From Salipiger bermudensis (GTDB taxonomy: Bacteria; Pseudomonadota; Alphaproteobacteria; Rhodobacterales; Rhodobacteraceae), in contig NZ_JAHVIA010000010.1 of the NCBI RefSeq assembly GCF_019801965.1, positions 124,001 to 188,000 of the forward strand: 64,000 nt of DNA, read 5' to 3'. The notes beneath the pieces are model-generated. The model did no database searches. It was not told the origin of the DNA and saw only the letters and a program-made list of their open reading frames with translations. Position numbers and translations under genes: made by a program. Within the stretch, counting starts at the first letter, position 1, and every line of letters starts with the position of its first letter. This document shows, piece by piece, positions 26,990-37,980 of this stretch.

Positions 26990-27232
26990 GATCTTCCCTA
27001 CGTCCCAAATACTCGAAAACCACCGCCCGCCTGCGCCCCTCGCGGGGACATCGCCCCGAAATGAGGCACCACCACAAGCCGCCCCGCACCTCGCCCCGAT
27101 CTTCTCTACGTCCCAAATACTCAAACACCACCGCCCACCCGCGCCCCTCGCCGGGACATCGCCCCCAGAACAAGGGACCACCACAAGCCGCCCCGGCACC
27201 ACGCCCTGATCTTCTCTACGTTCCAAATACTC
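26990..27232. repeat. tandem degenerate repeat, three copies, about 109-bp period
   Basis: A 25-bp segment beginning GATCTTC and ending CCAAATACTC recurs at 26990, 27098 and 27208. The intervening sequence (ACCACCGCCC, CCCCTCG, GGACATCGCCCC, CCACAAGCCG) is also repeated. It fills the gap between the M48 protease and gyrA. Confidence 0.85.
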
Positions 27233-27241
27233 AAAAAAGAA

Positions 27242-27272
27242 ACCTCCCGGCCAGGAACCCCGGCCGGGAGGT
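27242..27272 (-). terminator. Rho-independent terminator of gyrA
   Basis: An 11-bp perfect stem (ACCTCCCGGCC) with a 9-nt loop is followed on the minus strand by TTTCTTTTTTGAG, 29 nt past the gyrA stop. Confidence 0.92.
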
Positions 27273-27300
27273 CAAGAAACCACGGGCATGTTCAGGAGGC

Positions 27301-30057
27301 TCAGCTCTCCTCGGCCTCGCCATCCTCCTCGTCGCCCTGATCGGCGATCCAGGCGACCGAGACCACCGTCTCGCCCTGGCGGGTGTTGAACACCTTGACC
27401 CCGCCGGCACTGCGCGAGCGGAAGGAGATGCCCTCCACCGGGACGCGGATCGACTGGCCGGTGGAGGTGGCCAGCATGATCTGGTCCTCCATCTCGACCG
27501 GGAAGGAGGCGACGATCTCGCCGCCGCGCATGGATTTCTCCCACGCGGTGACACCCATGCCGCCACGGCCGCGGATCGGATAGTCGTGCGAGGACGAAAG
27601 CTTGCCCAGACCCTTGGCGGTGATCGTCAGGATCAGGTTCTCCGCCGCCGACATCTCCGCGTAGCGCTCGGCCGAGAGCAGGCTGTCGGCATTGCCCTCG
27701 TCGTCATCCGGGGCCGCCTCGGCGTCGTCCGCGAGACCCGCCATGGCGCGGCGCATCTTGAGATAGGAGGCGCGCTCGTCGGATTCGGCCTCGAAGTGGC
27801 GGATCACCGACATCGACACGACCTCGTCGCCATTCGACAGTTTCACGCCGCGCACACCGGTGGAGTTGCGCGAGTTGAACACCCGAACGTCCGGCACCGG
27901 GAAGCGGATGGCGCGGCCGGAATTGGTCACCAGCATGACGTCATCGTCTTCCGAGCAGATCCGGGCGTTGATCAGGCGGGTGGCGGCGTCGTCGCCCTCG
28001 AATTTCATCGCGATCTTGCCGTTGCGCATGACGTTGGTGAAATCCGACAGCCGGTTGCGGCGCACCGAGCCCTTGGAGGTGGCGAAGACGATCTGCAGAT
28101 CGTCCCACTCGTCCTCGGTGCGGTCCACCGGCATGATCGCCGCCACCGACACGCCCTGCGGGATCGGCAGGATGTTGACGATGGCCTTGCCCTTGGAGGT
28201 GCGTCCGCCCTGCGGCAGGCGCCAGCACTTGAGCTTGTAGACCATGCCCTCGGTGGTGAAGAACAAGAGCTGCGTGTGGGTGTTGGCGACGAAGAGCTGG
28301 GTGACGACGTCGTCTTCCTTGAGCGAGCCGCCCGACACGCCCTTGCCGCCGCGCTTCTGCGAGCGGAACTCGGCCAGCGGGGTGCGCTTGATGTAGCCCG
28401 ACTGCGTCACGGTGACGACCATGTCCTCGCGCTCGATCAGGTCCTCGTCGTCCATGTCGCCGGCCCAGTCGATGATCTCGGTGCGGCGCGGCACCGCGAA
28501 TTGCTCCTTCACGGCGATCATCTCGTTCGAGATGATCTCCATGATGCGCTCGCGGGAGCCGAGGATCTCGAGGTATTCCTTGATCTTGCCGGCCAGCTCC
28601 TCGAGCTCGTCGGTGACCTCCTTGACGCCAAGCTGGGTCAGGCGCTGCAGGCGCAGCTCGAGGATGGCGCGGGCCTGCGTTTCCGACAGGTTGTAGGTGC
28701 CGTCCTCGTTCATCTTGTGGGTCGGATCGTCGATCAGTTGGATGTAGGGCGCGATCTCATGCGCCGGCCAGCGGCGGGTCATCAGCTTGTCGCGCGCCTC
28801 GGCGGCGTCGGCGGAGGCGCGGATCGTGGCCACCACCTCGTCGACATTGGCCACCGCCACGGCGAGGCCGCAGAGGATGTGGCTGCGTTCGCGCGCCTTG
28901 CGCAGCAGGTAGGCGGTGCGCCGCGCCACCACGTCCTCGCGGAAATCGAGGAAGGCGGTGAGGAAGGTGCGCAGGGTGAGCTGCTCGGGCTTGCCGCCGT
29001 TCAGCGCCAGCATGTTGCAGCCGAAGCTGACCTGCATCGGCGTGAAGCGGTAGAGCTGGTTGAGCACCACCTCGGCGGTGGCGTCGCGCTTGAGCTCGAC
29101 CACCACGCGGACGCCCGAGCGGTCGGATTCGTCCTGCACGTGGGCGATGCCCTCGATCTTCTTGTCGCGCACCGATTCCGCGATGCGCTCGATCATCGTC
29201 GCCTTGTTCACCTGGTAGGGGATCTCGTCGATGACGATGGCATAGCGGTCGCGCTTGATCTCCTCGATGCGGGTTTTGGCGCGGATGATCACCGAGCCGC
29301 GGCCCTCGAGATAGGCCTTGCGGGCGCCGGAGCGGCCCACGATGACGCCACCGGTGGGGAAATCCGGGGCGGGGATGTACTCGATCAGCTGCTCGGAGCT
29401 GAGATCCGGGTTCTCGATCAGCGCCAGCGTCGCGTCGATCACCTCGCCGAGATTGTGCGGCGGGATGCGCGTGGCCATGCCGACGGCGATGCCCTCGGCG
29501 CCGTTGACCAGCACGTTCGGGTAGCGCGCCGGCAGCACCACCGGCTCGTTGCGCTCGTTGGCATAGTTCGGGACGAAATCGACGGTGTCCTTGTCGATAT
29601 CCTCGAGCAGCGCCTCGGCGGTGCGCTCGAGCCGCGATTCCGTGTAACGGTAGGCGGCGGGCGGATCGCCATCCATCGAGCCGAAATTGCCCTGACCGTC
29701 GATCAGCGGCAGCGACATGGAGAAATCCTGCGCCATCCGCACCAGCGCATCATAGACCGCCGAGTCGCCATGCGGGTGATAACGGCCCATGACGTCGCCC
29801 ACGGCGGTGGCGCATTTGCGATAGGGCTTGGACTTGGTCTGCCCGTTCTCCCAGAGCGTATAGAGGATGCGCCGGTGCACGGGTTTCAGCCCGTCGCGCA
29901 GATCCGGGATCGCGCGGCTCACGATCACGCTCATGGCGTAATCGAGATAGCTCGACTTCATCTCGTCGATGATCGAAATCGCGGGGCCCGCGTAGGCAGG
30001 GCGCTCGGGCCCGCTCATTTCGTCATCGTTTTCAGGGGGTTCCGGCGTGTCGGTCAC
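27301..30057 (-). CDS. gyrA: DNA gyrase subunit A
   Basis: 918 residues. It cuts and rejoins DNA in the gyrase A2B2 complex. The catalytic Tyr138 is in AYRYTE. The GyrA box QKRGGKG, near residue 555, separates it from ParC, and the C-terminal beta-pinwheel repeats follow. The quinolone region [10 protein letters not shown] keeps Ser99 and Asp103 (E. coli 83 and 87), the wild-type susceptible state. The start is GTG at 30057. An acidic linker ([13 protein letters not shown]) is inserted in the C-terminal domain and an acidic tail ends the protein. Confidence 0.97.
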   Translation of the reverse strand: MTDTPEPPENDDEMSGPERPAYAGPAISIIDEMKSSYLDYAMSVIVSRAIPDLRDGLKPVHRRILYTLWENGQTKSKPYRKCATAVGDVMGRYHPHGDSAVYDALVRMAQDFSMSLPLIDGQGNFGSMDGDPPAAYRYTESRLERTAEALLEDIDKDTVDFVPNYANERNEPVVLPARYPNVLVNGAEGIAVGMATRIPPHNLGEVIDATLALIENPDLSSEQLIEYIPAPDFPTGGVIVGRSGARKAYLEGRGSVIIRAKTRIEEIKRDRYAIVIDEIPYQVNKATMIERIAESVRDKKIEGIAHVQDESDRSGVRVVVELKRDATAEVVLNQLYRFTPMQVSFGCNMLALNGGKPEQLTLRTFLTAFLDFREDVVARRTAYLLRKARERSHILCGLAVAVANVDEVVATIRASADAAEARDKLMTRRWPAHEIAPYIQLIDDPTHKMNEDGTYNLSETQARAILELRLQRLTQLGVKEVTDELEELAGKIKEYLEILGSRERIMEIISNEMIAVKEQFAVPRRTEIIDWAGDMDDEDLIEREDMVVTVTQSGYIKRTPLAEFRSQKRGGKGVSGGSLKEDDVVTQLFVANTHTQLLFFTTEGMVYKLKCWRLPQGGRTSKGKAIVNILPIPQGVSVAAIMPVDRTEDEWDDLQIVFATSKGSVRRNRLSDFTNVMRNGKIAMKFEGDDAATRLINARICSEDDDVMLVTNSGRAIRFPVPDVRVFNSRNSTGVRGVKLSNGDEVVSMSVIRHFEAESDERASYLKMRRAMAGLADDAEAAPDDDEGNADSLLSAERYAEMSAAENLILTITAKGLGKLSSSHDYPIRGRGGMGVTAWEKSMRGGEIVASFPVEMEDQIMLATSTGQSIRVPVEGISFRSRSAGGVKVFNTRQGETVVSVAWIADQGDEEDGEAEES

Positions 30058-30248
30058 GATGCTCGCCCGTCCGTTATTATGCTATATCTTGTTAGAGAGG
30101 CTTATATCAGATGCAGGATATGGGGCGCAATGCCGCCGGCGTGACAAATCTGGCAGCCACCGGGAAAGCCTGCTAACAAACTGTTTTAATTGAAAAAAGA
30201 TGTCTCCCGCGGCACGCTTTAAACACGGAAAAAAGCCGAGGTAAAGCG

Positions 30249-30518
30249 ATGCAGGAAACACCGACCGAATTGATGCTCAAGGGCTATGGCCTGACGACCG
30301 CGGAGATCTTCTACCGCATGCCCGATTACCAGAACGTTCTCAACACCTTCCTCTGGCAGGACTACGATCTCGCCCCGGATCATCCGCGGCTCTTCAAGTT
30401 CGTCGAGTTCTGGCAGGACGAGATCGAGGGCCCGCTGCACTCGATCCGCTTCACCCACCGCAAGATGCTGTCGTCGGGCGAGTGGCGGCAGGTTGTCGGG
30501 GAGTTCCATTACCACTGA
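30249..30518 (+). CDS. Usg-like family protein
   Basis: 89 residues. LKGYGLTTAEIFYRMPDY, FLWQDYDLAPD and FWQDEIEGPLHSI match the short Usg family of alphaproteobacteria, named for a gene next to trp genes. The function is unknown. It is divergent from gyrA and followed by an intergenic region with inverted repeats. Confidence 0.85.
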   Translation: MQETPTELMLKGYGLTTAEIFYRMPDYQNVLNTFLWQDYDLAPDHPRLFKFVEFWQDEIEGPLHSIRFTHRKMLSSGEWRQVVGEFHYH

Positions 30519-30852
30519 TGCAGCACGCCGTGGCCGGGGCGGGGAGGGGCGCTGCCCCTCTTCCACCGGCAAGCCGGCGGAATTCACCCCGAGGTATTTG
30601 AAAACCAGAGAAAAGGCGCGCGCTGCGCGTTCCGGTCACCCCTCGCCACAAGGGACGAGGGGCTTCTCCGGTTGCGGTCATCGGCGCCTCCGCCTGTACC
30701 GCCCCTCGGGAATAGCGCGTTAAGGTTAACCAGCCCTTTCCAACGCCGGCCCTTCTTTGGTTCAGAAATACCTTCGGGGGGTGAATTCGCGCATGCGAAG
30801 AGGGGGGCAGACAGCCCCCCCTGCGGCCTCTGGTCCAGTCGGAGCGCCGGGA
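30519..30852. other. intergenic region with a pair of inverted repeat elements
   Basis: No convincing gene. Two copies of an element with the blocks GAATTCACCCC, AGGTATTT and AACCA-AGAA lie in opposite orientation at 30580-30612 and 30753-30788. Each is bordered outside by a G- or C-rich hairpin half. Between them is the hairpin CCCCTCG/CGAGGGG at 30639-30662. Confidence 0.7.
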
Positions 30853-31407
30853 TCAGGGGATGATGCGGGTGTATTTCGTGCCTTCGAGCGTGGCGCCGAG
30901 GCGCAGCCCGGACTGGCCGAAGATCACCGCGATCACCGGCGAGAGCGAGGTGGTGGTCTCCGCCGCCAGCGTGTCGCCGCGCTCGGGGGTCGCGTACTCG
31001 ATATTGGCGCCCGCGGCCCAGCCGGGCGAGCGGCGGAAATTGTTCAGCGCGTCGTCGGTCATGAAGAACAGCACGTGGGCATATTGCTGGGCGCCGATCT
31101 GCAGGCCGCCCGAGCCGCGCACCATCGAGTAGTAATCGACCGTGGCGCCCCCGACCCGGAGCGCGCCGCGCCCGTAGGCACCGCCGACGCCGAGCCCGGC
31201 CTCGGTCACCAGCGGCATCACCAGCATGCCGGCGGCCTTCTGGCCGAGGTCCACGGTGCCGGGGAACTGCGAGTACATCTGGCTCAGGGTGCTGTCCACC
31301 CGCGCGTCGATGGTGGCGGCGCCGGAGCCGCCGATGCCGTTGCCGCAGGCGGCGAGGAGGGCCGTCGCCCCCAGTGCAAGGGTGAAGCTGCGTCGGGTCA
31401 TCATCAT
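30853..31407 (-). CDS. SYLF/YSC84-domain lipoprotein
   Basis: 184 residues. A lipoprotein signal (RRSFTLALGATALLAAC) places the lipid on Cys21, so the mature protein is membrane-anchored outside the cytoplasm. The SYLF lipid-binding domain follows: GMLVMPLVTEAGLGVGGAYG, then GGLQIGAQ and FMTDDALNNF. Any of three consecutive ATG codons (31407, 31404, 31401) could start it. Bacterial members are of unknown role; eukaryotic ones bind phosphoinositides. Monocistronic. Confidence 0.85.
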   Translation of the reverse strand: MMMTRRSFTLALGATALLAACGNGIGGSGAATIDARVDSTLSQMYSQFPGTVDLGQKAAGMLVMPLVTEAGLGVGGAYGRGALRVGGATVDYYSMVRGSGGLQIGAQQYAHVLFFMTDDALNNFRRSPGWAAGANIEYATPERGDTLAAETTTSLSPVIAVIFGQSGLRLGATLEGTKYTRIIP

Positions 31408-31543
31408 GGGTCTGCTCGTATCCTGTTTTCCGATGCCTCTGGTCCGGCTGTCCCGCCGGTATATCTGGTGGCGTTATACCCGCGATCGCCGCGGCTGTCA
31501 CGACGCAAGGGACGCGCCCGACGCCGCGGGCGCGAAATCGCCC

Positions 31544-32542
31544 TCAGCCGTTCAGAAGCCGGGCCGCGGCGGGCGCGAAATAGGTCAGCACCCCGTCGCA
31601 GCCGGCGCGCTTGAAGGCGGTCAGGCTCTCGAGCATCACCCGGTCATGGTCGAGCCAGCCGCGCTCGGCGGCACCGGCCAGCATCGCGTATTCGCCGGAG
31701 ACCTGGTAGGCGAAGGTCGGCGCGCCGAACATGTCCTTGGCACGGCGGCAGATGTCGAGATAGGGCATGCCCGGCTTCACCATCACCATGTCGGCGCCCT
31801 CGGACAGATCGCGCTCGATCAGCCGCATCGCCTCGTCGGAATTGCCCGGCACCATCTGGTAGCTGCTCTTGTCGCCCTTCAGCGCCCCGGACGCCCCCAC
31901 CGCGTCGCGGAAGGGCCCGTAGAAGGCGGAGGCGTATTTCGCCGAGTAGGACAGCAGCAGCGTGTTGCGGAACCCTTCCGCCTCCAGCGCCGCGCGCATC
32001 GCGCCGATGCGGCCGTCCATCATGTCCGACGGGCCGATCATGTCGGCCCCGGCGCGGGCCTGGCTGAGCGCCTGCTTGACCAGCGCCTCGACGGTCTCGT
32101 CATTGACGATCTCGCCACCCACCTCGAAGCCGTCATGGCCGTTGGCATTGTAGGGATCGAGCGCCACGTCGGTCATCACCGCCATCTCCGGCACCGCCTC
32201 CTTGATCGCGCGGGTCGCCCGGTTCGACAGGTTCTCCGGGTTCCAGGCTTCGGCGCAATCCGCGGTCTTCAGCGCCTCGGGGGTGTAGGGAAACAGGCAG
32301 ATTGCCGGGATGCCCAGCGCATGTGCCTCGCGCGCCGCCTCGACGACCTTGTCGACCGAGAGCCGGTTGACGCCGGGCATCGAGGCCACCGGCTCCACCA
32401 CGCCCTCGCCCTCGCGCACGAAGACCGGCCAGATGAAATCTGCCGGGCTCAGCGTGGTCTCGGCCGTCAGGGCGCGGATCGCCGCGGACTTGCGCAGCCG
32501 GCGCAGGCGGGTGGCAGGAAAGGGGGCCTGGGTGGGGAGCAT
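31544..32542 (-). CDS. hemB: porphobilinogen synthase (delta-aminolevulinic acid dehydratase)
   Basis: 332 residues. It condenses two 5-aminolevulinate molecules to porphobilinogen for haem and other tetrapyrroles. The metal site reads DVALDPYNANGHDGF (residues 125-139): Asp and Ala replace the cysteines of zinc enzymes, so it is the Mg-dependent alphaproteobacterial/plant type. The Schiff-base lysine segments SYSAKYAS and VMVKPGMPY are present. GAGGAAC precedes the ATG at 32542. Confidence 0.96.
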   Translation of the reverse strand: MLPTQAPFPATRLRRLRKSAAIRALTAETTLSPADFIWPVFVREGEGVVEPVASMPGVNRLSVDKVVEAAREAHALGIPAICLFPYTPEALKTADCAEAWNPENLSNRATRAIKEAVPEMAVMTDVALDPYNANGHDGFEVGGEIVNDETVEALVKQALSQARAGADMIGPSDMMDGRIGAMRAALEAEGFRNTLLLSYSAKYASAFYGPFRDAVGASGALKGDKSSYQMVPGNSDEAMRLIERDLSEGADMVMVKPGMPYLDICRRAKDMFGAPTFAYQVSGEYAMLAGAAERGWLDHDRVMLESLTAFKRAGCDGVLTYFAPAAARLLNG

Positions 32543-32765
32543 GTCCGGTTCCTCGGTGTCGTTCAAAAGCGTGATCGGCGCGATACGCCTTCCCGAATGC
32601 ACCCCCGGCGGGGGCTTTGTCCAGTCCCGCCGGCCCGGACCTTGTGTCACGGGGAGGCGCCGGGGCGCTGCGCGGCGGGCACAGCGGCGCGGTTCTCGCC
32701 CCGGCGCTCTGGGCAAGCGAGGGCTCTCGGGCTAGAAGGCGGAAAACGGGTTTGTGAGGCACTCA

Positions 32766-33287
32766 GTGGATTGGTACCGGATCGTTCTTGAAACCATCGA
32801 CATGCGCTCGTTCTCGAACATGTGGTTCTGGATCTCGCTGGCGGTGGTCTGGTCGACCGCGAGCCACTGGGTGCTGGGCGTGCCCTTCGACATGGTGATG
32901 CGCGCCCGGCGCCACGGCGGCCAGGCCGAGCGCGACCTCGAGGACATGGTCCGGATCAACGTGAACCGGCTGATGTTCTTCACCGAGGAGGCCGGGGTCT
33001 GGGGCGTGGCACTGGCCTCGGCGCTGCTGTCGATGCTGGCGGTCACCGGTTTCGTCTACGAGATCGAGCTGTCGCAGGCGCTGTTCCTGCTCGGTTTCCC
33101 GATGTCTCTCGTCGGCCTGATGAGCATCGGGACGGCGGCACGGATCCGCGGCAACGGGCTCTCGGGCGAGGCGCTGCGGCGCAAGCTGGCCTCGCACCGT
33201 TTCTGGGTGCAGGTGATCGGGCTGGTCTCGATCCTCGTCACCGCGCTCTGGGGCATGGCGCAGAACATGTCGTTTACCGCGCTCTGA
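32766..33287 (+). CDS. membrane protein, Rhodobacterales-specific type
   Basis: 173 residues with about four hydrophobic segments and the conserved opening RSFSNMWFWISLAVVWSTAS, then VPFDMVMRARRHGGQAERD. Close relatives in roseobacters are sometimes labelled component of SufBCD complex; nothing in this sequence supports a role in Fe-S assembly. A GTG at 32766 (M)DWYRIV is chosen from the family start, with AGG 6 nt upstream; a GTG at 32754 in the same frame is possible. Confidence 0.7.
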   Translation: MDWYRIVLETIDMRSFSNMWFWISLAVVWSTASHWVLGVPFDMVMRARRHGGQAERDLEDMVRINVNRLMFFTEEAGVWGVALASALLSMLAVTGFVYEIELSQALFLLGFPMSLVGLMSIGTAARIRGNGLSGEALRRKLASHRFWVQVIGLVSILVTALWGMAQNMSFTAL

Positions 33288-33314
33288 GCGCGGCCCGTCT
33301 TTTCCCGTGCGCAC

Positions 33315-33383
33315 CGAGCGCGAGGTGCCTTTTCGCACGCTGCGAGCGCGAAGTGGTGAAGAGCGCGCTGCGAGCGCGACGTG
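33315..33383. repeat. three short direct repeats at exact 28-bp spacing
   Basis: CGAGCGCGANGTG occurs at 33315-33327, 33343-33355 and 33371-33383, with the variable base G, A, C. It lies in the 204-nt gap before mfd. Confidence 0.7.
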
Positions 33384-33491
33384 TTGATCACCGGTCTCCA
33401 TGCGCGACCTTTCGATTCCCGCGCTCCGTGCGCACGAGGCCGCGCTATGAGCGGTTGACGGCGCCGCCCCCGCGCGCCACATCCCATTTCC

Positions 33492-36400
33492 ATGTCACAG
33501 TCCCGCATCATCATGGGCGGCGCGCCCGAAGGCTTCGACGCGAAGCTGATCCTGGCCGAGGTCGAGAAGGCCGCCGGCCCCGTCATCCATGTCGCCCGAG
33601 ACGACAAGCGCATGGCGGCGCTGCAGGAGGCGCTGGCCTTCTTCGCGCCCGACATGCCGGTGGTGAGCTTCCCCGCCTGGGACTGTCTGCCCTATGACCG
33701 TGTCTCGCCCAATCCCGACATCTCGGCGGCGCGCATGTCGACGCTGGCGGCGCTGGTCCATGCCATGCCGCAGCGCTTCGTGCTGCTGACCACGCTGTCG
33801 GCGGCGACGCAGTATATCCCCGCCCGCGACGTGCTGCGCGATGCCGCCTTCTCGGCCCGCGTCGGCGACCGCATCGATGAAAAGGCGCTGCGCGATTTCC
33901 TCGTGCGCATGGGCTTCTCGCAGGCCCCCACGGTGACCGAGCCCGGCGATTACGCCATCAGAGGCGGCATCATCGACATCTTCCCGCCGGGCGAGGGCGG
34001 GCCGGTGCGGCTCGATCTCTTCGGCGACGTGCTCGACGGCGCGCGGCGCTTCGATGCGGTCTCGCAGCGGACCACGGAAAAGCTCGACCTGGTCGAGCTG
34101 GCGCCGGTCTCGGAGGTGATCCTCGACGAGGCGGCAATCACCCGTTTTCGGCAGAACTACCGCATCGAGTTCGGCGCCGGCGGCAGCGACGATCCGCTTT
34201 ACGAGGCGGTCAGCGCAGGGCGCAAGCAGCAGGGCATGGAGCATTGGCTGCCCTTCTTCCATGAGCGGCTCGAGACGCTGTTCGATTACCTGCCGGGCGT
34301 GCCGCTCCTGATGGACGACCAGCTCACCCCGGCGCGGCTGGCGCGATGGGAGAGCATCGAGGACCAGTACCAGACCCGCCGCCATGCGATGGCACAGAAG
34401 GGCCGGATCGACTCGGTCTACAAACCGGTGCCGCCGGGCCAGCTCTATCTCGATGACACTGCCTGGGAGATGGCCACCGAGGGCCGTCGCATGGTGCAGT
34501 TCCACCCGCTGCCGCAGGCCAGCGGGCCCGGCGTCGTGGATGCGGGCGGGCGCATTGGGCGCAATTTCTCGCCCGAGCGCCAGCAGGAAAATGTCAGCCT
34601 GTTCGGTGCCTTGGCGGATCACGTCAAGAAGAAGATGCAGGATGGCCCGGTGCTCATCGCCTCGTGGTCCGAGGGCGCGCGCGAGCGCCTGACCGGGCTC
34701 ATCGAGGACGAGGGGCTGGCCGAGGCGATCCCCATCGGCAACGGCACGCGGATCGGCAAGCGCGGGCTGCACCTGGCGGTCTGGGCGCTGGAATCCGGTT
34801 TCGAGGCGCCCTGGGAGGAGGCCGGCAAGGGCCAGCGCCTGACGGTGATCTCCGAGCAGGACGTGCTGGGCGACCGGCTGATCCGCGCCCCGAAGAAGCG
34901 CCGCAAGGCCGAGAACTTCCTCACCGAGGCGCAATCGCTGACCCCGGGCAATCTCGTCGTGCATGTCGATCACGGCATCGGCCGCTATCAAGGCATGGAG
35001 GTGATTTCTGCCGCCGGCGCCGCACATGAATGCCTGCTCCTGGAATATGCCGAGGGCGCGCGGCTCTACCTGCCTGTCGAGAATATCGAGCTCTTGTCGC
35101 GCTACGGCCATGACGAGGGGCTTCTCGACAAGCTCGGTGGCGGTGCGTGGCAGGCCAAGAAGGCCCGCCTCAAGGAGCGCATCCGCGAGATGGCCGACAA
35201 GCTCATCCGCGTGGCGGCCGAGCGCGCGCTGCGGAAAGCGCCGATCATCGACCCGCCGCCCGGTGCGTGGGAGAGCTTCTGCGCGCGCTTCCCCTACAGC
35301 GAGACCGACGACCAGATCAGCGCCATCGAGGACGTGCTGCAGGACATGACCAGCGGCCAGCCGATGGACCGGCTGATCTGCGGCGACGTGGGCTTCGGCA
35401 AGACCGAGGTCGCCATGCGTGCCGCCTTCGTCGCTGCCATGTCGGGTGTGCAGGTGGCGGTGATCGCACCGACGACGCTGCTCGCCCGCCAGCACTACAA
35501 GAGCTTCGCCGAGCGCTTCCGCGGCTTCCCGATCAACGTGGCACCCCTGTCGCGCTTCGTCAGCTCCGGTGATGCCGCCAAGACCCGCGATGGCATCACG
35601 AAAGGCACCGTCGATATCGCCGTGGGCACCCATGCGCTGCTCGCCAAGGGCATCCGTTTTCAGAATCTCGGCCTCCTGATCATCGACGAGGAGCAGCATT
35701 TCGGCGTCGGCCACAAGGAGCGTCTCAAGCAGCTGCGCTCCGACATCCACGTGCTGACGCTCACCGCAACCCCGATCCCGCGCACGCTGCAGCTCTCGCT
35801 CTCGGGCGTGCGCGATCTGTCGATCATCGGAACGCCGCCGGTCGACCGCCTGTCGATCCGCACCTATGTCTCCGAGTTCGACGCGGTCACCATCCGCGAG
35901 GCGCTGCTGCGCGAACATTACCGCGGCGGCCAGAGCTTCTACGTGGTTCCGCGCATCTCCGACCTCGCAGAGATCGAGGAATTCCTGCGCGATCAGGTGC
36001 CCGAGGTCTCTTACGTGGTGGCGCATGGTCAGATGGCGGCGGGCGAGCTCGACGAGCGCATGAACGCCTTCTACGACGGCAAGTTCGACGTGCTGCTGGC
36101 GACGACCATCGTGGAATCGGGCCTCGACATCCCGACCGCCAATACCATGGTGGTGCACCGCGCCGACATGTTCGGCCTGTCGCAACTTTACCAGATCCGC
36201 GGCCGGGTCGGGCGCTCGAAGACTCGCGCCTATGCCTACCTGACCACCAAGCCGCGCAGCAAGCTCACCGACACCGCCGAAAAGCGCCTGCGGGTGCTGG
36301 GCTCGCTCGACACGCTGGGGGCCGGCTTCACGCTTGCTTCGCAGGATCTCGACATCCGCGGCGCCGGCAACCTGCTTGGCGAGGAACAGTCGGGCCAGAT

Positions 36401-36968
36401 GCGCGATGTGGGCTACGAGCTTTACCAGTCGATGCTCGAGGAGGCGATCGCCAAGATCAAGTCGGGCGAGCTCGAGGGGCTGCTCGACGATGACGGCCAG
36501 TGGGCGCCGCAGATCAATCTCGGCGTGCCGGTGCTGATCCCCGAGGATTACGTGCCCGATCTCGACGTGCGCCTTGGCCTCTACCGGCGGCTCTCGGAGC
36601 TGTCGACCAAGGTGGAGCTCGAGGGCTTCGCGGCGGAGCTCATCGACCGCTTCGGCAAGCTGCCCAAGGAGGTCAACACGCTGCTCCTGATCGTGCGCAT
36701 CAAGACCATGTGCAAGCGCGCCGGCATCGCCAAGCTCGACGGCGGGCCCAAGGGCGCGACGATCCAGTTCCACAACAATAAGTTTGCCAAGCCCGAGGGG
36801 CTGGTCTCTTTCGTGCAGGACCCGAACAACCACGCCAAGATCAAGGACAACAAGATCGTCGTGCGGCGCGACTGGGCCAAGGACAGCGACAAGATCAAGG
36901 GTGCCTATGCCATCGCCCGGGATCTGGCCGAGAAGGCGGGCGCGATCCGGCTGCGCAAGGACGCCTGA
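33492..36968 (+). CDS. mfd: transcription-repair coupling factor
   Basis: 1158 residues, close to E. coli Mfd (1148). It pushes stalled RNA polymerase off damaged DNA and recruits UvrA. In order: a UvrB-like module, the CarD-type polymerase-interacting domain (about 490-570, [14 protein letters not shown]), and the RecG-like translocase with Walker [10 protein letters not shown] near 631 and DEEQHFG near 730. [10 protein letters not shown] follows, then the C-terminal TRCF domain. It is followed 36 nt downstream by an endonuclease/phosphatase-fold gene in the same direction. Confidence 0.97.
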   Translation: MSQSRIIMGGAPEGFDAKLILAEVEKAAGPVIHVARDDKRMAALQEALAFFAPDMPVVSFPAWDCLPYDRVSPNPDISAARMSTLAALVHAMPQRFVLLTTLSAATQYIPARDVLRDAAFSARVGDRIDEKALRDFLVRMGFSQAPTVTEPGDYAIRGGIIDIFPPGEGGPVRLDLFGDVLDGARRFDAVSQRTTEKLDLVELAPVSEVILDEAAITRFRQNYRIEFGAGGSDDPLYEAVSAGRKQQGMEHWLPFFHERLETLFDYLPGVPLLMDDQLTPARLARWESIEDQYQTRRHAMAQKGRIDSVYKPVPPGQLYLDDTAWEMATEGRRMVQFHPLPQASGPGVVDAGGRIGRNFSPERQQENVSLFGALADHVKKKMQDGPVLIASWSEGARERLTGLIEDEGLAEAIPIGNGTRIGKRGLHLAVWALESGFEAPWEEAGKGQRLTVISEQDVLGDRLIRAPKKRRKAENFLTEAQSLTPGNLVVHVDHGIGRYQGMEVISAAGAAHECLLLEYAEGARLYLPVENIELLSRYGHDEGLLDKLGGGAWQAKKARLKERIREMADKLIRVAAERALRKAPIIDPPPGAWESFCARFPYSETDDQISAIEDVLQDMTSGQPMDRLICGDVGFGKTEVAMRAAFVAAMSGVQVAVIAPTTLLARQHYKSFAERFRGFPINVAPLSRFVSSGDAAKTRDGITKGTVDIAVGTHALLAKGIRFQNLGLLIIDEEQHFGVGHKERLKQLRSDIHVLTLTATPIPRTLQLSLSGVRDLSIIGTPPVDRLSIRTYVSEFDAVTIREALLREHYRGGQSFYVVPRISDLAEIEEFLRDQVPEVSYVVAHGQMAAGELDERMNAFYDGKFDVLLATTIVESGLDIPTANTMVVHRADMFGLSQLYQIRGRVGRSKTRAYAYLTTKPRSKLTDTAEKRLRVLGSLDTLGAGFTLASQDLDIRGAGNLLGEEQSGQMRDVGYELYQSMLEEAIAKIKSGELEGLLDDDGQWAPQINLGVPVLIPEDYVPDLDVRLGLYRRLSELSTKVELEGFAAELIDRFGKLPKEVNTLLLIVRIKTMCKRAGIAKLDGGPKGATIQFHNNKFAKPEGLVSFVQDPNNHAKIKDNKIVVRRDWAKDSDKIKGAYAIARDLAEKAGAIRLRKDA

Positions 36969-37004
36969 GCCGGGCGCGCCCCGACAGGGGAGGAGGAGGG
37001 GCGG

Positions 37005-37892
37005 ATGCGGATCGCCTCGCTCAACATGCAGAACCTGCGGCTGCTGCCGGATGGCAGCGGCGGCCACCTGCACGGCGCGCGCGACCGCGACGACGCCGAG
37101 AGCCCGGCGCATGACGCCGCTGACCGCCGGCTGACCGCCGCGCTGCTGGCCGCCACCGGGGCCGAGGTACTGGCGCTGCAGGAGGTGTTCGACGCCGAAA
37201 GCCTCGACGCCTTCCACGACCGCTACCTCGCGGGCCTCACCGATCCTTACCCGCACCGGCTCTGCCTGCCGGGCAATGACGGGCGCGGGCTCGACGTCGC
37301 TCTGATGGCGCGGCGGCGCTGGGACGCGGCCTCGAGCCATGCCGAACTGCTGCCCTCGGATCTGGGGCTCGAGCCGCTGCCGGGGATGCCGGCGGATCAG
37401 CCGGTGTTTCGGCGCGATTGCCTCGAGGCGCGGTTCGGCGCGCTCACGCTCTTCGTGTTGCATCTAAAGGCGCCATGGCCGGATCCGCGCCGCGCCTGGG
37501 CTCTGCGGCGGCTGGAATCGCAGGCGGTGCTGCGGCTGCTGCCGTCTGATCCAGAGGCGCTCTGGCTGGTGGCCGGCGATCTCAACGAGCCGCGCGGCGA
37601 GGGCGAGCGCGCCATCGCACCGCTCGAGGCGGCGGGGGTGGATCTGGGCCTCCGGCTCCCCGCGGACGAGCGCTGGACCTATTACGAGCCGCATCTGCAC
37701 AAGCACAATCGCCCGGACGTGATGATCGCCTCGCAAGCGCTGGCGCGGCGCTTTCCGCAGGCTGTGCCGCGGGTGCTCTACCGTGGTCTCGGGCACGAGG
37801 CGGGGCAGGGCGCACGGCTGCCGGGCGTGGGTCGCCACCGGCCCCATGCCAGCGATCACGCCGCGCTGCTGCTCGACCTGCCGGGGCTCTGA
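37005..37892 (+). CDS. endonuclease/exonuclease/phosphatase-family protein
   Basis: 295 residues of the EEP (DNase I-like) fold. Metal and catalytic blocks are recognisable: N-terminal IASLNMQNLR, ALQEVF near residue 60, LVAGDLNEPR near 190 and the C-terminal ASDHAALLLDL. Members hydrolyse phosphodiester bonds in DNA, phosphoinositides or other substrates; the target here is unknown. GGAGGAGG precedes the ATG. It lies 36 nt after mfd, so cotranscription is likely, though a repair role is only suggested by position. Confidence 0.82.
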   Translation: MRIASLNMQNLRLLPDGSGGHLHGARDRDDAESPAHDAADRRLTAALLAATGAEVLALQEVFDAESLDAFHDRYLAGLTDPYPHRLCLPGNDGRGLDVALMARRRWDAASSHAELLPSDLGLEPLPGMPADQPVFRRDCLEARFGALTLFVLHLKAPWPDPRRAWALRRLESQAVLRLLPSDPEALWLVAGDLNEPRGEGERAIAPLEAAGVDLGLRLPADERWTYYEPHLHKHNRPDVMIASQALARRFPQAVPRVLYRGLGHEAGQGARLPGVGRHRPHASDHAALLLDLPGL

Positions 37893-37966
37893 GCGCGGCA
37901 AGATCGCTTTGCGGGCAGTCCCTGAGGACGCGCCGCGCGGGCCGGCGCGACCTTGCTTTTCACTTG

Positions 37967-37980
37967 TGAAAGCGCTTTGA
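37967..37980. promoter_or_regulatory. LacI-family-type operator
   Basis: TGAAAGCGCTTTGA contains a perfect 10-bp palindrome AAAGCGCTTT centred on CG. It sits 112 nt upstream of the sugar phosphorylase gene, which points to control by a LacI-type sugar repressor that is not in the window. Confidence 0.6.

Noticed and set aside
26879-27226. N-terminal extension of the M48 protease through the repeats
   Set aside because: The added sequence is translated tandem repeat DNA; the membrane anchor at MLKIAPILLA is the natural protein start.
27301-30057. Quinolone-resistance allele of gyrA
   Set aside because: Ser99 and Asp103 (E. coli 83 and 87) are both wild type.
33315-33383. CRISPR array
   Set aside because: Only three 13-bp degenerate repeats with 15-bp spacers and no cas genes; not a CRISPR architecture.
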